A DNA stretch of 64,000 nt from Hymenobacter jeollabukensis (GCF_005771675.1 NZ_VAJM01000002.1:1-64000), one strand, 5' to 3'. Shown: positions 35,010-43,974, numbered from the stretch's first letter. Made by a program: numbers and translations. The notes: generated from the sequence alone by a model not told the origin.

Positions 35010-36671
35010 TTACTCATCCAGGTACTGGTGCACGAACTTGATGGCCATGGAGCCTTCGCCCACGGCCGAGGCTACCCGGGCCATGGCCCCGGCGCGGCTG
35101 TCGCCGGCGGAGAAGATGCCGGGCACGCAGGTTTCCAGGGCATACGGCTCGCGCTGCTTTTTCCAGCGGGTGGCAAAGCGCGGGTCGGCCACCAGGTCGC
35201 GGCCGGTGAGCACGAAGCCCTTGCCGTCGCAGAGCAGCACGTCGCACACCCACTCGGTGCTCGGCTTGGCGCCGATGAACACGAACACGGCGCGGGCGGG
35301 GCACTGCTGGGTTTGGCCGGTCTGATTCTGACGCAGCACCACGGTTTCCAGGTGGTCCTGGCCCTGCACTTCCTGGATTTCGGTGTAGGGCAGCAGCTCG
35401 ATGTTGGGCGTGTGGCCGATCTGCTCGATGAGGTAAGCCGACATGGAAGCCGCCAGCGAGGCGCCACGGATGACGATGTAAACCTTGCTGGCGTAGCCGG
35501 CCAGGTACATGGCCGCCTGCCCGGCCGAGTTGCCGCCGCCCACCACGTACACCGGCTGCTCGTGGCAGGAGCGGGCCTCGGTGCGGGCCGCGCCGTAGTA
35601 CACGCCCGCCCCGGTGAGGTGCTGAATGCCCGGAATATCGAGCTGGCGGTAGCTCACGCCGGTGGTCAGCACCACGGCCCGGCTGCGCACCTCGCTGCCG
35701 TCGGCCAGGGTCAGCACCTTGTACTCGTCCTGCACGCAGAGCTTGGTGACTTCCTGGGCGTTGAGGATTTCGGCGCCGAGGCGCACGGCCTGGGCCCAGG
35801 CCCGGTGGGCCAGCTCCGAGCCGCTCAGGCCGGTGGGGAAGCCCAGGTAGTTTTCGATGCGCGAGGACGTGCCGGCCTGTCCGCCGGGGTTCTGCCGCTC
35901 GATCAGCAGGGTCTTCAGCCCTTCGGAGGCGCCGTACACCGCCGCCGCCAGCCCCGAGGGGCCCGCACCGACCACCACCACGTCGTAGAGCTGCTGCGAG
36001 GCCTGCCGGGCCAGGCCCAGCTGGGTGGCCAGCTCGGCGCGCGTCGGATGGGGCAGCACGGTGCCGTCCTGGGTCAGCACCACCGGCAAGTCCTGGGCCG
36101 TAAGGCCCAGGGACTCCAGCAGCAGCGGCGCCTCGGGGTTGGTTTCGAAGTCGAGCCACTGAAAGGCCACCATGTAGCCGGCCAGGAAGTCCTTCAGCTC
36201 GTGCGACAAGGGCGACCATTGAAACCCGATCAGGCGCACGCCGCGGTAGGCCGGGCGGTACTGCGCCTGCCAGGCCGCCAGCAGGTCGTGCAGGGTGGGG
36301 TAGAGCAGCTGCTGGGGCGGGTCCCAGGGCTTCATCAGGTAGTAGTCGAGGCGGGCGTCGTTGATGGCGCGGATGGCGGCCTCGGTGTCGGCGTAGGCGG
36401 TGAGCAGCACGCGCTTAGCCTCCGGAAACAGCGTGCGCGCCTGTTCCAGCAGCTGCACGCCCTCCATATCGGGCATGCGCTGGTCGGAGAGGACCAGGGC
36501 CAGCGGCTCGGCGCGGGCCTTGAGCTGGCGAATCACCTCCAGTCCTTCCTGCCCCGAGCCGGCTCGCACGATGCGGTAGTCGGGCCGAAATTCCTGGCGC
36601 AGGTCGCGGTCGATGGCCGAAAGCACCTGCGGGTCGTCGTCGACCACGAGCAGGACGGGTTTTTTATCCAT
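35010..36671 (-). CDS. Response regulator fused to glutaredoxin-like and thioredoxin-reductase-like domains
   Basis: 553 aa from the ATG at 36671 (MDKKPVLLVVDDDPQ); codons upstream to 36761 only translate the adjacent GGTGA repeat. Residues 1-125 are a receiver domain: acidic pocket D11-D13, phospho-acceptor D63 (LSDQRMPD), T91, K114. Residues ~140-220 form a thioredoxin/glutaredoxin-like fold without CxxC. Residues 228-553 are a class II flavoprotein: VVVVGAGPSGLAAA for FAD (235-240) and YVVGGGNSAGQAA for NAD(P)H (~377). The CATC of thioredoxin reductase is replaced by GAAR near 360-363; only C369 is near. It ends with the FAD motif PGIFSAGDSRAGA. Downstream of a cyclic-nucleotide-binding histidine kinase in the same direction. 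Likely a phosphorylation-controlled flavoenzyme; electron acceptor unknown. Confidence 0.9.
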   Translation of the reverse strand: MDKKPVLLVVDDDPQVLSAIDRDLRQEFRPDYRIVRAGSGQEGLEVIRQLKARAEPLALVLSDQRMPDMEGVQLLEQARTLFPEAKRVLLTAYADTEAAIRAINDARLDYYLMKPWDPPQQLLYPTLHDLLAAWQAQYRPAYRGVRLIGFQWSPLSHELKDFLAGYMVAFQWLDFETNPEAPLLLESLGLTAQDLPVVLTQDGTVLPHPTRAELATQLGLARQASQQLYDVVVVGAGPSGLAAAVYGASEGLKTLLIERQNPGGQAGTSSRIENYLGFPTGLSGSELAHRAWAQAVRLGAEILNAQEVTKLCVQDEYKVLTLADGSEVRSRAVVLTTGVSYRQLDIPGIQHLTGAGVYYGAARTEARSCHEQPVYVVGGGNSAGQAAMYLAGYASKVYIVIRGASLAASMSAYLIEQIGHTPNIELLPYTEIQEVQGQDHLETVVLRQNQTGQTQQCPARAVFVFIGAKPSTEWVCDVLLCDGKGFVLTGRDLVADPRFATRWKKQREPYALETCVPGIFSAGDSRAGAMARVASAVGEGSMAIKFVHQYLDE

Positions 36672-36672
36672 T

Positions 36673-36790
36673 GGTGAAGTAGTGAAATGGTGAGGTGGTG
36701 AACTGGTGAGCTTGATGTTCGGGAGGCGCAACCCGCGCAGATTGCGCAAGTAGAACGACACTCACTATTTCACCACCTCACCATGTCTCC
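36673..36790. repeat. GGTGA-octamer palindromic element, copy B
   Basis: Left arm 36673-36710 of five octamers (GGTGAAGT, AGTGAAAT, GGTGAGGT, GGTGAACT, GGTGAG), core 36711-36760 starting CTTGATGTTCGGGAGGC and ending TAGAACGACA, right arm from 36761. It fills the gap between the kinase and regulator genes, so it lies inside a probable operon. Confidence 0.85.
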
Positions 36791-36792
36791 AC

Positions 36793-38193
36793 TTATTCCT
36801 CCATCGGCAGCCACACGCAGAACTCGGTGCGGCCGGGTTTGGAGGTGACGTTGATGCGGCCGCCGTGGCTGAGCACGATGCGGCGGGCAATGTCGAGGCC
36901 CATGCCGGTGCCCTCGCCCACGGGCTTGGTGGTGAAGAAGGGCTCGAAGATGTGGGGCAGCACGTCGGCGGGGATGCCCGGGCCGTCGTCCTGCACGCAC
37001 ACCTGGGCATACTCGCCGTTGCGGCGGGTGCTGATGGTAATGGTGCCGCCGGTTTCGGGCAGCGCGTCGATGGCGTTGTCGAGCAGGTTGGTCCACACTT
37101 GGTTCAGCGCGCCGGGCTGACCCTGAATGCTGAGCAGGCCCGAGGCGTAGTCGCGCACCACCCGGATGCGGTGCTTGCGCAGCGGATAGCTCAGCAGGGC
37201 CAGGGTGCTGTCGAGGCCGCCGTGCAGGTCGGTGGGCACGAAGCCGCCGGCGCGGTCCATGTGGGAGTAGTCCTTCACATTGTGCACCAGCTCGGAAATG
37301 CGCCGCGAGGCCTCCTGCACGTCGCGCACCAGTTGGTGGCTGGTGAGCTGGCCTTCCAGCCAGCGCAGGGCGGGCTGGCGGGCGGCGGCGGGCAGGGCGC
37401 TGAGCACCGGCGCGAGGCTGTCGGCATCGAGGCCGCCGCTGAGCAGGCCGGTGGCCAGGCCGTGCACGTCGTTGATGCCCTGGGCCATCAGCCAGTCTTC
37501 CAGCTCCTCTTCGCAGTCGGCTTTTTCGAGGGCCGACAGCGCGGCACCGGGCAGCATGGTGTGGCTGGCCAGCTGCAGCAGGGCCGGCAGCTGCTCGGCT
37601 GGGGTGCCGGCGGCCAGCACCTCCTGCAGCAGCAGGGGCCCGGCCCCGGTAAGGCTCGACAGCTCGGCCGACGAGCGGCTGATGGCGGCGGCGGGGTTGT
37701 TCAGCTCGTGGGCCAGGCCGGCCGAGAGCTTGCCGAGGGCACGCAGCTTGTCGTCGCGCTCCTGTGTGCGGGCTTCTTCGCGCACCCGGTCGCTCATCAG
37801 GCCCACCAGACGCTGCACCAGCTCGGGGCTCACGCGCTCCAGCTCCGGAAACTGGTCGCGGTGCAGGCGCAGCATCTGGGCATCGGCCACCACCACGCCC
37901 AGGGCCGTGGTCTGGCGCAGGCGGGAGTAAGGCAGCACGCCGGTTATCATCGGGGCCTCGAAGCGCAGCGTCGGCTCACGGTGGCCGTTTTGCTCGCGCC
38001 AGAGCTGCACGGCCCCCCGCAGCAGAATCAGCAGGTGGTCGGTGGCTTCGCCGGGCCGGAATATTTCGGTGCCCACCGGGGCATCCAGCGGTTCGCCGTG
38101 GGCGAGCAGCCATTGCAGCACCTCGGCGGGCAGGTCCTGCAGGGCGGGCACCACGGTCAGGTCTTCGGCGGTAAGCGTGGCGGTAGTTGGCAT
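36793..38193 (-). CDS. Histidine kinase with N-terminal cyclic-nucleotide-binding-like domain
   Basis: 466 aa from the ATG at 38193 (MPTTATLTAEDLTVV); the longer frame starts with GTG at 38217. Residues ~10-130 form a cNMP-binding/Crp-type beta-roll (GTEIFRPGEATDHLLILLRGAVQLW). No membrane segment, so cytosolic. HisKA follows with the phospho-acceptor His in GLAHELNNPAAA, then an unusual ~140-residue helical insert (SHTMLPGAALSALEKADCEEELEDW) before a second dimerisation-like segment (RISELVHNVKDYSHMD). The ATPase domain has NLLDNAIDALPE (N box), DDGPGIP (G1), FFTTK (F box) and GTGMGLDIA (G2). It is the upstream partner of the receiver-TrxR fusion. Confidence 0.9.
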   Translation of the reverse strand: MPTTATLTAEDLTVVPALQDLPAEVLQWLLAHGEPLDAPVGTEIFRPGEATDHLLILLRGAVQLWREQNGHREPTLRFEAPMITGVLPYSRLRQTTALGVVVADAQMLRLHRDQFPELERVSPELVQRLVGLMSDRVREEARTQERDDKLRALGKLSAGLAHELNNPAAAISRSSAELSSLTGAGPLLLQEVLAAGTPAEQLPALLQLASHTMLPGAALSALEKADCEEELEDWLMAQGINDVHGLATGLLSGGLDADSLAPVLSALPAAARQPALRWLEGQLTSHQLVRDVQEASRRISELVHNVKDYSHMDRAGGFVPTDLHGGLDSTLALLSYPLRKHRIRVVRDYASGLLSIQGQPGALNQVWTNLLDNAIDALPETGGTITISTRRNGEYAQVCVQDDGPGIPADVLPHIFEPFFTTKPVGEGTGMGLDIARRIVLSHGGRINVTSKPGRTEFCVWLPMEE

Positions 38194-38340
38194 AGCAACG
38201 GGGGCTAGAGGTTCCACAACAAAGCAACCGCCCCGCGGCGGCGGGGTTTGGGGCTAAGGTAGCCCAAGCGGGTGAGCTTTCGTGCGGCGGGCGCGGAACG
38301 GCCCATTTTGGGCCGTCCGGGCCGGAGTGCGGGACGCTGC

Positions 38341-38348
38341 TACTTTTG
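38341..38348 (+). promoter_or_regulatory. Candidate -7 element (TACTTTTG) for carboxylesterase gene
   Basis: Perfect TAnnTTTG 74 bases before the start at 38422; the nearest TTTTG (38306-38310) is 30 bases upstream, too far for a normal -33. Confidence 0.45.
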
Positions 38349-38421
38349 CCGGAGCGGCCTTTTCAGGCCCCGGCGCTGCTTGGCGGCGCCTTATCCCACG
38401 TTGTCCTTCGAACCCGTTGCC

Positions 38422-39978
38422 ATGCGCTGTTTTGCCCGCTTTCTGCTGCCGCGTCTGCTTACCGGTTTCTTGCTGCTGGGCTGCGGCCCCGGCCAGCTTC
38501 CGACGGTCCGGGCCCAGGCCGCCCCCGCGGTACTGGTGCGCACCAAGCAGGGGCCGGTGCAGGGCACGCGCGAGGCCAATCTGTGCGTGTTTCGCGGTAT
38601 TCCCTACGCCCAGGCACCGGTGGGGGCGCTGCGCTTTCGCCCCCCGCAGCCGCTGCCCCGCTGGAAAAGCCCGCGGGCGGCCAGCACCTTCGGGCCGCGC
38701 GCTACGCAGGCCGGCGGGCCTACGGGCGTACAGGGGCAGGAAGACTGCCTCTACCTAAATGTGTGGGCGCCGGCCTGGCCCGCCACTCACAAGCCACCGC
38801 TGCGGCCCGTGGTGGTGTGGGTGCACGGCGGGGCCTTCACCGGCGGCTCGGGTGCGGAAAACGACACCTGGACCTTCGCCGCCCAAGACAGCATCGTGGC
38901 CGTGAGCCTGAACTACCGCCTGGGCAGCCTGGGCTTTCTGCAGCTGCCCGCCGGCCTGGGCCCACGCTACGCCCAGAGCGGCAACTGCGGCCTGCTCGAC
39001 GCGGTGGCCGCCCTGCACTGGGTGCAGCGCAACATCCGCGCCTTCGGGGGCGACCCGCGCCGCGTGACGGTGATGGGCGAGTCGGCCGGGGCCAAGCTGG
39101 TGGGCGCGCTGCTGGCCACGCCGGCCGCCAAGGGGCTGTTTCAGCGGGTGATTCTGGAAAGCGGCGCCGTGCAGGCCATCCGCGACACGGCCACGGCCGG
39201 CGCCGTAAGCCGGCAGCTGCGGCGGGCCCTGCCCCCGGCCACCGACCTGCTCACCGCGCCCGCCGAAGAGCTGGTGCGGGCGCAGCAGACCTTTGCCAGC
39301 GGGGCCGGCGGCCTGCAGGTGTTCGGCCCGGTGCTCGACGGGCGCACCATTCCGCAGCCGCCGCTGCGCTACCTGCGCCGCGCCCGGCCGCGGCCCGTGC
39401 TGCTGGGCACCAACCGCGACGAAGCCGGCCTGTTCACCGGTCCGGGCTCCGCCATTGCCGAGCCCAACGAAGCCGCCCTGCAGCTGGTCTTCGGCCAAAA
39501 CGGTCCGCAGGTGTGGCAGGCCTACCAGCGCGCCCGGCAGCAGCAGCCCGACCTCGAGGCCTGGAACCGCACCCTCACCGACTACCTCTACCGCCTGGCC
39601 ACCTACCGCCTCGCCGACTCGTTGGCCGCCGCGGGCACGCCGGTGTGGCTGTACCGCTTCGATGGGCCCGGCGGCGCCCAGCGGCCCGTGCACGCCCAGG
39701 AGCTGGCCTACGTGTGGAACGCCCCAGCCGGCAGCTCGGCCGCCGCGCCGGTGGCCGCACCCGCCAGCGCCCCGCGCCAGGCCGCCGATGCCGGCCTAGC
39801 CGCCGCCATGCACGCCCACTGGGCCCGCTTCATCAAAACCGGCCAGCCCGGTTCCGACTGGCCCGCCTACCACCCCGCCACCCGACAAGCCCTGATTTTC
39901 GGGCCGACCACCGCGCCGGCCTCGGTAGCTGACTTCTACCAGGATGCGGCCTTTCCGACCCAGGCCTACCGCCGCTGA
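38422..39978 (+). CDS. Type B carboxylesterase, probable lipoprotein
   Basis: 518 aa from the ATG at 38422 (MRCFARFLLPRLLTGFLLLGCG); the frame is open 50 codons upstream without sense. The leader contains a lipobox-like LLGC. Type B esterase motifs: FRGIPYAQAPVGALRF, QEDCLYLNVWAP, the oxyanion HGGAFTGGSG, nucleophile elbow GESAGA (Ser), the acid Glu in GTNRDEAGLFTG, and the His in PVHAQELAYVWN. The family hydrolyses carboxylic esters of small or aromatic alcohols; substrate not inferable. Monocistronic; its 3' end faces the DUF2846 gene across a long shared hairpin. Confidence 0.9.
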   Translation: MRCFARFLLPRLLTGFLLLGCGPGQLPTVRAQAAPAVLVRTKQGPVQGTREANLCVFRGIPYAQAPVGALRFRPPQPLPRWKSPRAASTFGPRATQAGGPTGVQGQEDCLYLNVWAPAWPATHKPPLRPVVVWVHGGAFTGGSGAENDTWTFAAQDSIVAVSLNYRLGSLGFLQLPAGLGPRYAQSGNCGLLDAVAALHWVQRNIRAFGGDPRRVTVMGESAGAKLVGALLATPAAKGLFQRVILESGAVQAIRDTATAGAVSRQLRRALPPATDLLTAPAEELVRAQQTFASGAGGLQVFGPVLDGRTIPQPPLRYLRRARPRPVLLGTNRDEAGLFTGPGSAIAEPNEAALQLVFGQNGPQVWQAYQRARQQQPDLEAWNRTLTDYLYRLATYRLADSLAAAGTPVWLYRFDGPGGAQRPVHAQELAYVWNAPAGSSAAAPVAAPASAPRQAADAGLAAAMHAHWARFIKTGQPGSDWPAYHPATRQALIFGPTTAPASVADFYQDAAFPTQAYRR

Positions 39979-40023
39979 CGCGGGCGGCGTGCCCGGTTAT
40001 CGGCTCTGCTCCGAGCTGCCCCG

Positions 40024-40085
40024 AAGCAGTTCAGCCCCGCCCGGCCGCACCAACGGGTGCAAGCCAGGGCGGGGCTGAACTGCTT
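40024..40085. terminator. Shared terminator between convergent esterase and DUF2846 genes
   Basis: AAGCAGTTCAGCCCCGCCC (40024-40042) and its exact complement at 40067-40085, loop 24 bases. A very long GC stem, likely working in both directions. Confidence 0.8.
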
Positions 40086-40096
40086 GGGTCGGTTGG

Positions 40097-40546
40097 TTAC
40101 TTGCCCGCGGCCGGGGCGGCCGGCGTTTCGCAATTGTCGGGCTTCAGGTCGGCGTTCTTCTTTTTGTATGTCGACTCGGTGACTTCGGTGAAGACCATTT
40201 TTACCGTCATCAGGCGCGTTTTCACGTCGCCCTGGATGTAGTACACCTTGCCGGCTTCCAGGGTCATATCGAACTTGTCCTGGTCGGGCAGGTTCAGGCC
40301 GCCGGCCACCGAGGTAAACGCGGTTTCGCCCGGCTTGAGCTTGCTCACGAAGTAGCGCTTGTTGCTGAGGCGGCACAGTTCGGCCCCGTTGGCGCGCACG
40401 GTGAAGTTGGTAGCGGCCTGGGCCAGCATGGGCGGCCGGTAGAATACTACGGTGGCCATGTCGGGCGTGGGCGTGGGCACGGGGCCTTGGGCATAGCAGG
40501 AGCCGGCGGCAGCCATCAGCAGGCCGGTGCAGAGCAGGTAACGCAT
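40097..40546 (-). CDS. DUF2846 domain protein, exported
   Basis: 149 aa, ATG at 40546. The signal peptide MRYLLCTGLLMAAAGSCYAQ could be processed after Ala19 or as a lipoprotein at C17. The body matches DUF2846: ATVVFYRPPM, VRANGAELCRLSNKRYFVSKLKPGE, and AGKVYYIQGDVK, a pattern of small periplasmic beta proteins of unknown function. The C-terminus is Ala/Pro-rich. Stand-alone gene; a TATATTTA-like element lies about 40 bases upstream on the minus strand. Confidence 0.78.
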   Translation of the reverse strand: MRYLLCTGLLMAAAGSCYAQGPVPTPTPDMATVVFYRPPMLAQAATNFTVRANGAELCRLSNKRYFVSKLKPGETAFTSVAGGLNLPDQDKFDMTLEAGKVYYIQGDVKTRLMTVKMVFTEVTESTYKKKNADLKPDNCETPAAPAAGK

Positions 40547-40865
40547 AAGCGGTTGAGAGGGGGAGAGGAGGGTTTAACCCGCTAAATATAGGGGCATCCA
40601 AGCACACTGTTGACTTTACCGCACTTGTTATCGACAATTTAATATAGGTATGATCCAGCCGCATCACATCTTCGGGGAGGCTATCCACTTAGTGTCAACA
40701 CCGGCGGAGCCCGGCTGTTCCTGGCCTGAAGTGGCTCTGAGCTGCGCCGTTGGAAGTGGGGCGTTGCCGGGCCGGGAAAGCCGTGCACCACCCGCCAAAA
40801 ACCCCGTTCTTGCCAAACTTTTTAGCAGCCGGACGCATTACCTTCTTTTACCCCGACTACGCCCG
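40547..40865. other. Divergent region between DUF2846 gene and radA
   Basis: 319 bases, AT-rich at 40580-40650. Weak promoter-like words only (TATATTTA on the minus strand near 40581). The radA frame is open through it back to 40650, but the conserved zinc-finger start lies at 40866, so no gene is called here. Confidence 0.4.
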
Positions 40866-42251
40866 ATGGCCAAGATCAAGACCGTTTATTTCTGCCAGAA
40901 CTGCGGCGCCCAAAGCGCCAAGTGGATCGGCCGCTGCCCCAGCTGCGGCGAGTGGAATACCTACGTGGAAGAAGTGGTGCAGAAAGAGGAGCTGACGCCC
41001 GCCAACGCCTGGAAAGCCTCGACCTCGGTGGGCGGCACCAGCAAAGCGGCCAAGCCCAAGCCCCTGGGCGAAATTCTTTATGAAGAAGAGTCGCGCCTGA
41101 ACACCCACGACGGGGAGCTGAACCGCGTGCTCGGCGGCGGCCTCGTGCCCGGCTCCCTGGTGCTCATCGGCGGCGAGCCGGGCATCGGCAAGAGCACCCT
41201 GATGCTGCAGATTGCCATGCAGCTCAAAGATTTGCGCATTCTATACGTGTCGGGCGAGGAGAGCGAGCAGCAGATCAAGATGCGGGCCGAACGCATGGGC
41301 CAGCAGCACCCCGGCCTCTACATCCTCACCGAGACGAGCACCCAGAACATCTTCAAGCAGATCGACGCCCTGCAGCCCAACGTGGTGGTGGTCGACTCCA
41401 TCCAGACGCTGCACTCCCAGCTGGTGGAGTCGGGCGCGGGCTCCGTCAGCCAGGTGCGCGAATGCACCACCGAGCTGCTGAAGTACGCCAAGGAAACCGG
41501 GGTGCCCGTGCTCCTCATCGGCCACATCACCAAGGACGGCTCCATTGCCGGCCCCAAAATCCTGGAGCACATGGTCGACACGGTGCTGCAGTTCGAGGGC
41601 GACCGGCACCTCACCTACCGCATCCTGCGCACCGTCAAGAACCGCTTCGGCTCGACGTCCGAGCTGGGCATCTACGAAATGCAGGGCTCGGGCCTGCGGC
41701 AGGTGTCGAATCCCTCCGAAATCCTGCTGAGCCAGCGCGACGAGCAGCTCAGCGGCGTGGCCATCGGCGCTACCCTGGAAGGCAACCGCCCGCTGCTGGT
41801 GGAAGTGCAGGCGCTGGTGACGCCCTCCACCTACGGCACCCCCCAGCGCAGCAGTACCGGCTTCGACGCCAAGCGCCTGCAGATGCTGCTGGCGGTGCTC
41901 GAGAAACGCTCGGGCCTGCGCCTGGGCCAGCACGACGTGTTCCTCAACATTGCCGGCGGCCTGCGCCTCGAAGACCCGGCCCTCGACGCGGCCGTGTGCG
42001 CGGCCGTGGTCAGCTCCCTTAACGACATCCCCATTCCGGGTGATGTCTGCTTCGCGGCCGAGGTGGGCTTGAGCGGGGAAATCCGCGCGGTGAGCCGGCT
42101 CGACCAGCGCCTGTCGGAAGCCGAGAAGCTGGGCTTTCAGGAGATGTACATCTCGCAGTTCAACGGAAGGGGCCTCGACCTGGGCCGCTTTGGACTAAAA
42201 GTTCACCCGGTAGGACGTCTCGATGAAGTGCTAAGCGGCCTCTTCGGTTAA
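40866..42251 (+). CDS. radA: DNA repair protein RadA (Sms)
   Basis: 461 aa from the ATG at 40866 (MAKIKTVYFCQNCGAQ). The N-terminal zinc finger has C10, C13, C24 and C27. The RecA-like ATPase core carries Walker A GGEPGIGKST (103-111), Walker B region VVVVDSIQTL and the RadA-specific KNRFG motif (TVKNRFGSTSE, about 258-265). The C-terminal Lon-protease-like domain (GLRLEDPALDAAVCAAVVSS) has no catalytic serine-lysine dyad requirement in this family. RadA drives branch migration in recombinational repair. Monocistronic. Confidence 0.96.
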   Translation: MAKIKTVYFCQNCGAQSAKWIGRCPSCGEWNTYVEEVVQKEELTPANAWKASTSVGGTSKAAKPKPLGEILYEEESRLNTHDGELNRVLGGGLVPGSLVLIGGEPGIGKSTLMLQIAMQLKDLRILYVSGEESEQQIKMRAERMGQQHPGLYILTETSTQNIFKQIDALQPNVVVVDSIQTLHSQLVESGAGSVSQVRECTTELLKYAKETGVPVLLIGHITKDGSIAGPKILEHMVDTVLQFEGDRHLTYRILRTVKNRFGSTSELGIYEMQGSGLRQVSNPSEILLSQRDEQLSGVAIGATLEGNRPLLVEVQALVTPSTYGTPQRSSTGFDAKRLQMLLAVLEKRSGLRLGQHDVFLNIAGGLRLEDPALDAAVCAAVVSSLNDIPIPGDVCFAAEVGLSGEIRAVSRLDQRLSEAEKLGFQEMYISQFNGRGLDLGRFGLKVHPVGRLDEVLSGLFG

Positions 42252-42290
42252 GCCTAAAAAAATTCGGGCATCCCCCGAAAATGTGAGCCC

Positions 42291-42319
42291 GACGATTGGA
42301 TTTTGTAAATCCAATCGTC
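42291..42319. terminator. Perfect 13-bp inverted repeat after radA
   Basis: GACGATTGGATTT (42291-42303), loop TGT, AAATCCAATCGTC (42307-42319). It may terminate radA or act on the next gene, as a TATCTTCG element overlaps just downstream (42320-42327). Confidence 0.6.
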
Positions 42320-42455
42320 TTATCTTCGGCTCAACGATTGTCTTTTCCCGCGAAACGCTTGGCGCAGCCACCCACTGAGCCCAGGCAACGGGACGGCCCC
42401 GGCCGCGTATGAGAGTTGTTGTCCGCTTTGCTTCACCCAGATACCTAGCCGCCTG

Positions 42456-43916
42456 ATGTCTACACTTCTTCGCTTCCCGGCCCTGAGCTTGCTCGTCGCG
42501 CTGTGTGCGCCGCTGGCTGGGCAAGCCCAAAGCACGGTGGTGCTCACCGGCAAGATCAACGGCAAAACGGAGGATTCCGTAGCCGTGTCGGTGCGCGAAC
42601 ATCCGCTCGATGCCAAGGAGCAGCTTACCTACGCCGCCGTCAACGACAAGGGCGAGTTCCGGCTGGCGCTGAAGGTAGACGGCCCCACCAAGGCCGACCT
42701 GGTGTACGGCGACGACGTGGCCGGCCTTTGGCTGGAGCCCGGTACCCAGCTCGACGTGCGCTTCAAGGGCGAGGACTTGGCCCAGACGGTGAAGTTCAAG
42801 GGCAAGGGCGCCGAAGCCAACACCTACCTGGCCGACTTCGACGAGCGGTTCGTGGAAAACGACGGCTTTCAGGTGCTGCCCGACAACATTACCTTCTACG
42901 AGGCGCCTTTCCTGCACTTCCTCGACTACCGCCGCAAGGAGGAGGAGAAGTTTCTGAAGGACGTGCAGGAAGATCAGGCCGTGTCGCCCGCCTTCCGCAA
43001 CTACGTGAAGGCCGAGGTGAACTACAGCTACGCCAACGACCGGCTCACCTTCCAGGATTTGCGCGAGCAGGTGGTATCCACCGAGAACCGGCTGAAAATG
43101 TCGGACTCGTACTACGCCTTCCTGAACGACGCGGCGCTGATCAACAACGAATCGGCCCTGCTCAACGACACCTACCAGGAATTCCTGATCAACTACGTGC
43201 ACTACGCCGCCACCGCGGCCGGGCACAAGAAGGGCGACCCGGAATTCTACCAGGTGTGCTACAACGTGGCCAAGGAAAAGCTGCAGGGCCCGGCCCGCGC
43301 CATCGTGCTGGGCCGCGTGCTGCAGGAGTCGTTCCGCTTCGGCCACGTGCGGCAGTCGGCGGCCATGCTCGACGACTTCCGCAACACCGTGGATAAAGGC
43401 AACAAGTTTTACCCGGTGCTCAAGGCCGATTTCGACGCCCACAAGGACTTTGCCATCGGCTCGCCGGCCCCCGATTTCAAGCTGGTATCGGCCACCGGCG
43501 ACACGGTGTCGCTGCAGTCGTTCCGGGGCAAGCTGGTGTACCTGAACTTCTGGCGCACCACCAGCGGCCTCTCCTTGCGCGACCTGCCCTACGCCCAGGA
43601 GCTGGCCAAAAAGTTCAACGGCCAGAATATTGCCTTCGTCAACATCGCCCTGGATGAGAACGAGCCGGCCTGGAAACAGCTGGTGGTGAGCAAGAAGCTG
43701 GCTGGCACCCACCTGCGCGCCGTGGGCGGGCAGCGCGGCCCGCTGGCCAAGGCCTACATGCTGCAGGAGGTGCCCGCCTACTTCCTCATCGCCGAAGACG
43801 GCACCTTCCTCAACACCAAGCCCAAGCGCCTGAGCAGCCGCGCCGCCGTCGACGAAATCAAGGAGTCGTTCGGCAAGGCCTCGACCTACAGCAGCACGCT
43901 GCCGGTGGGCAAATAA
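42456..43916 (+). CDS. TlpA/AhpC-TSA-like exported protein lacking the redox CxxC
   Basis: 486 aa with a signal peptide (MSTLLRFPALSLLVALCAPLAGQAQ). Residues ~28-110 are a DUF4369-like beta domain (LTGKINGKTEDSVAVSV; NDKGEFRLAL). A helical middle follows. From ~335 to 475 it has a thioredoxin fold of the TlpA type (IGSPAPDFKLVSATGDTVSLQSFRGKLVYLNFW). At the active site, where WCGPC is expected, the sequence is RTTSGLSL (about 366-373), with no cysteine. It is therefore unlikely to be a disulfide reductase; a binding or structural role is inferred. Stand-alone gene. Confidence 0.86.
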   Translation: MSTLLRFPALSLLVALCAPLAGQAQSTVVLTGKINGKTEDSVAVSVREHPLDAKEQLTYAAVNDKGEFRLALKVDGPTKADLVYGDDVAGLWLEPGTQLDVRFKGEDLAQTVKFKGKGAEANTYLADFDERFVENDGFQVLPDNITFYEAPFLHFLDYRRKEEEKFLKDVQEDQAVSPAFRNYVKAEVNYSYANDRLTFQDLREQVVSTENRLKMSDSYYAFLNDAALINNESALLNDTYQEFLINYVHYAATAAGHKKGDPEFYQVCYNVAKEKLQGPARAIVLGRVLQESFRFGHVRQSAAMLDDFRNTVDKGNKFYPVLKADFDAHKDFAIGSPAPDFKLVSATGDTVSLQSFRGKLVYLNFWRTTSGLSLRDLPYAQELAKKFNGQNIAFVNIALDENEPAWKQLVVSKKLAGTHLRAVGGQRGPLAKAYMLQEVPAYFLIAEDGTFLNTKPKRLSSRAAVDEIKESFGKASTYSSTLPVGK

Positions 43917-43941
43917 GTGCTTAGCGGTTCTGCCTACTGAC

Positions 43942-43974
43942 CGGCCCTGCCTCGCGGCGGGGCCGTTTTTTTTG
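43942..43974 (+). terminator. Terminator after TlpA-like gene
   Basis: CGGCCCTGC pairs with GCGGGGCCG (one mismatch), followed by T8. Confidence 0.75.

Noticed and set aside
39966-40688. Long minus-strand frame spanning the DUF2846 gene
   Set aside because: The DUF2846 gene lies in another frame with signal peptide and domain; this frame translates a repeat-rich gap.
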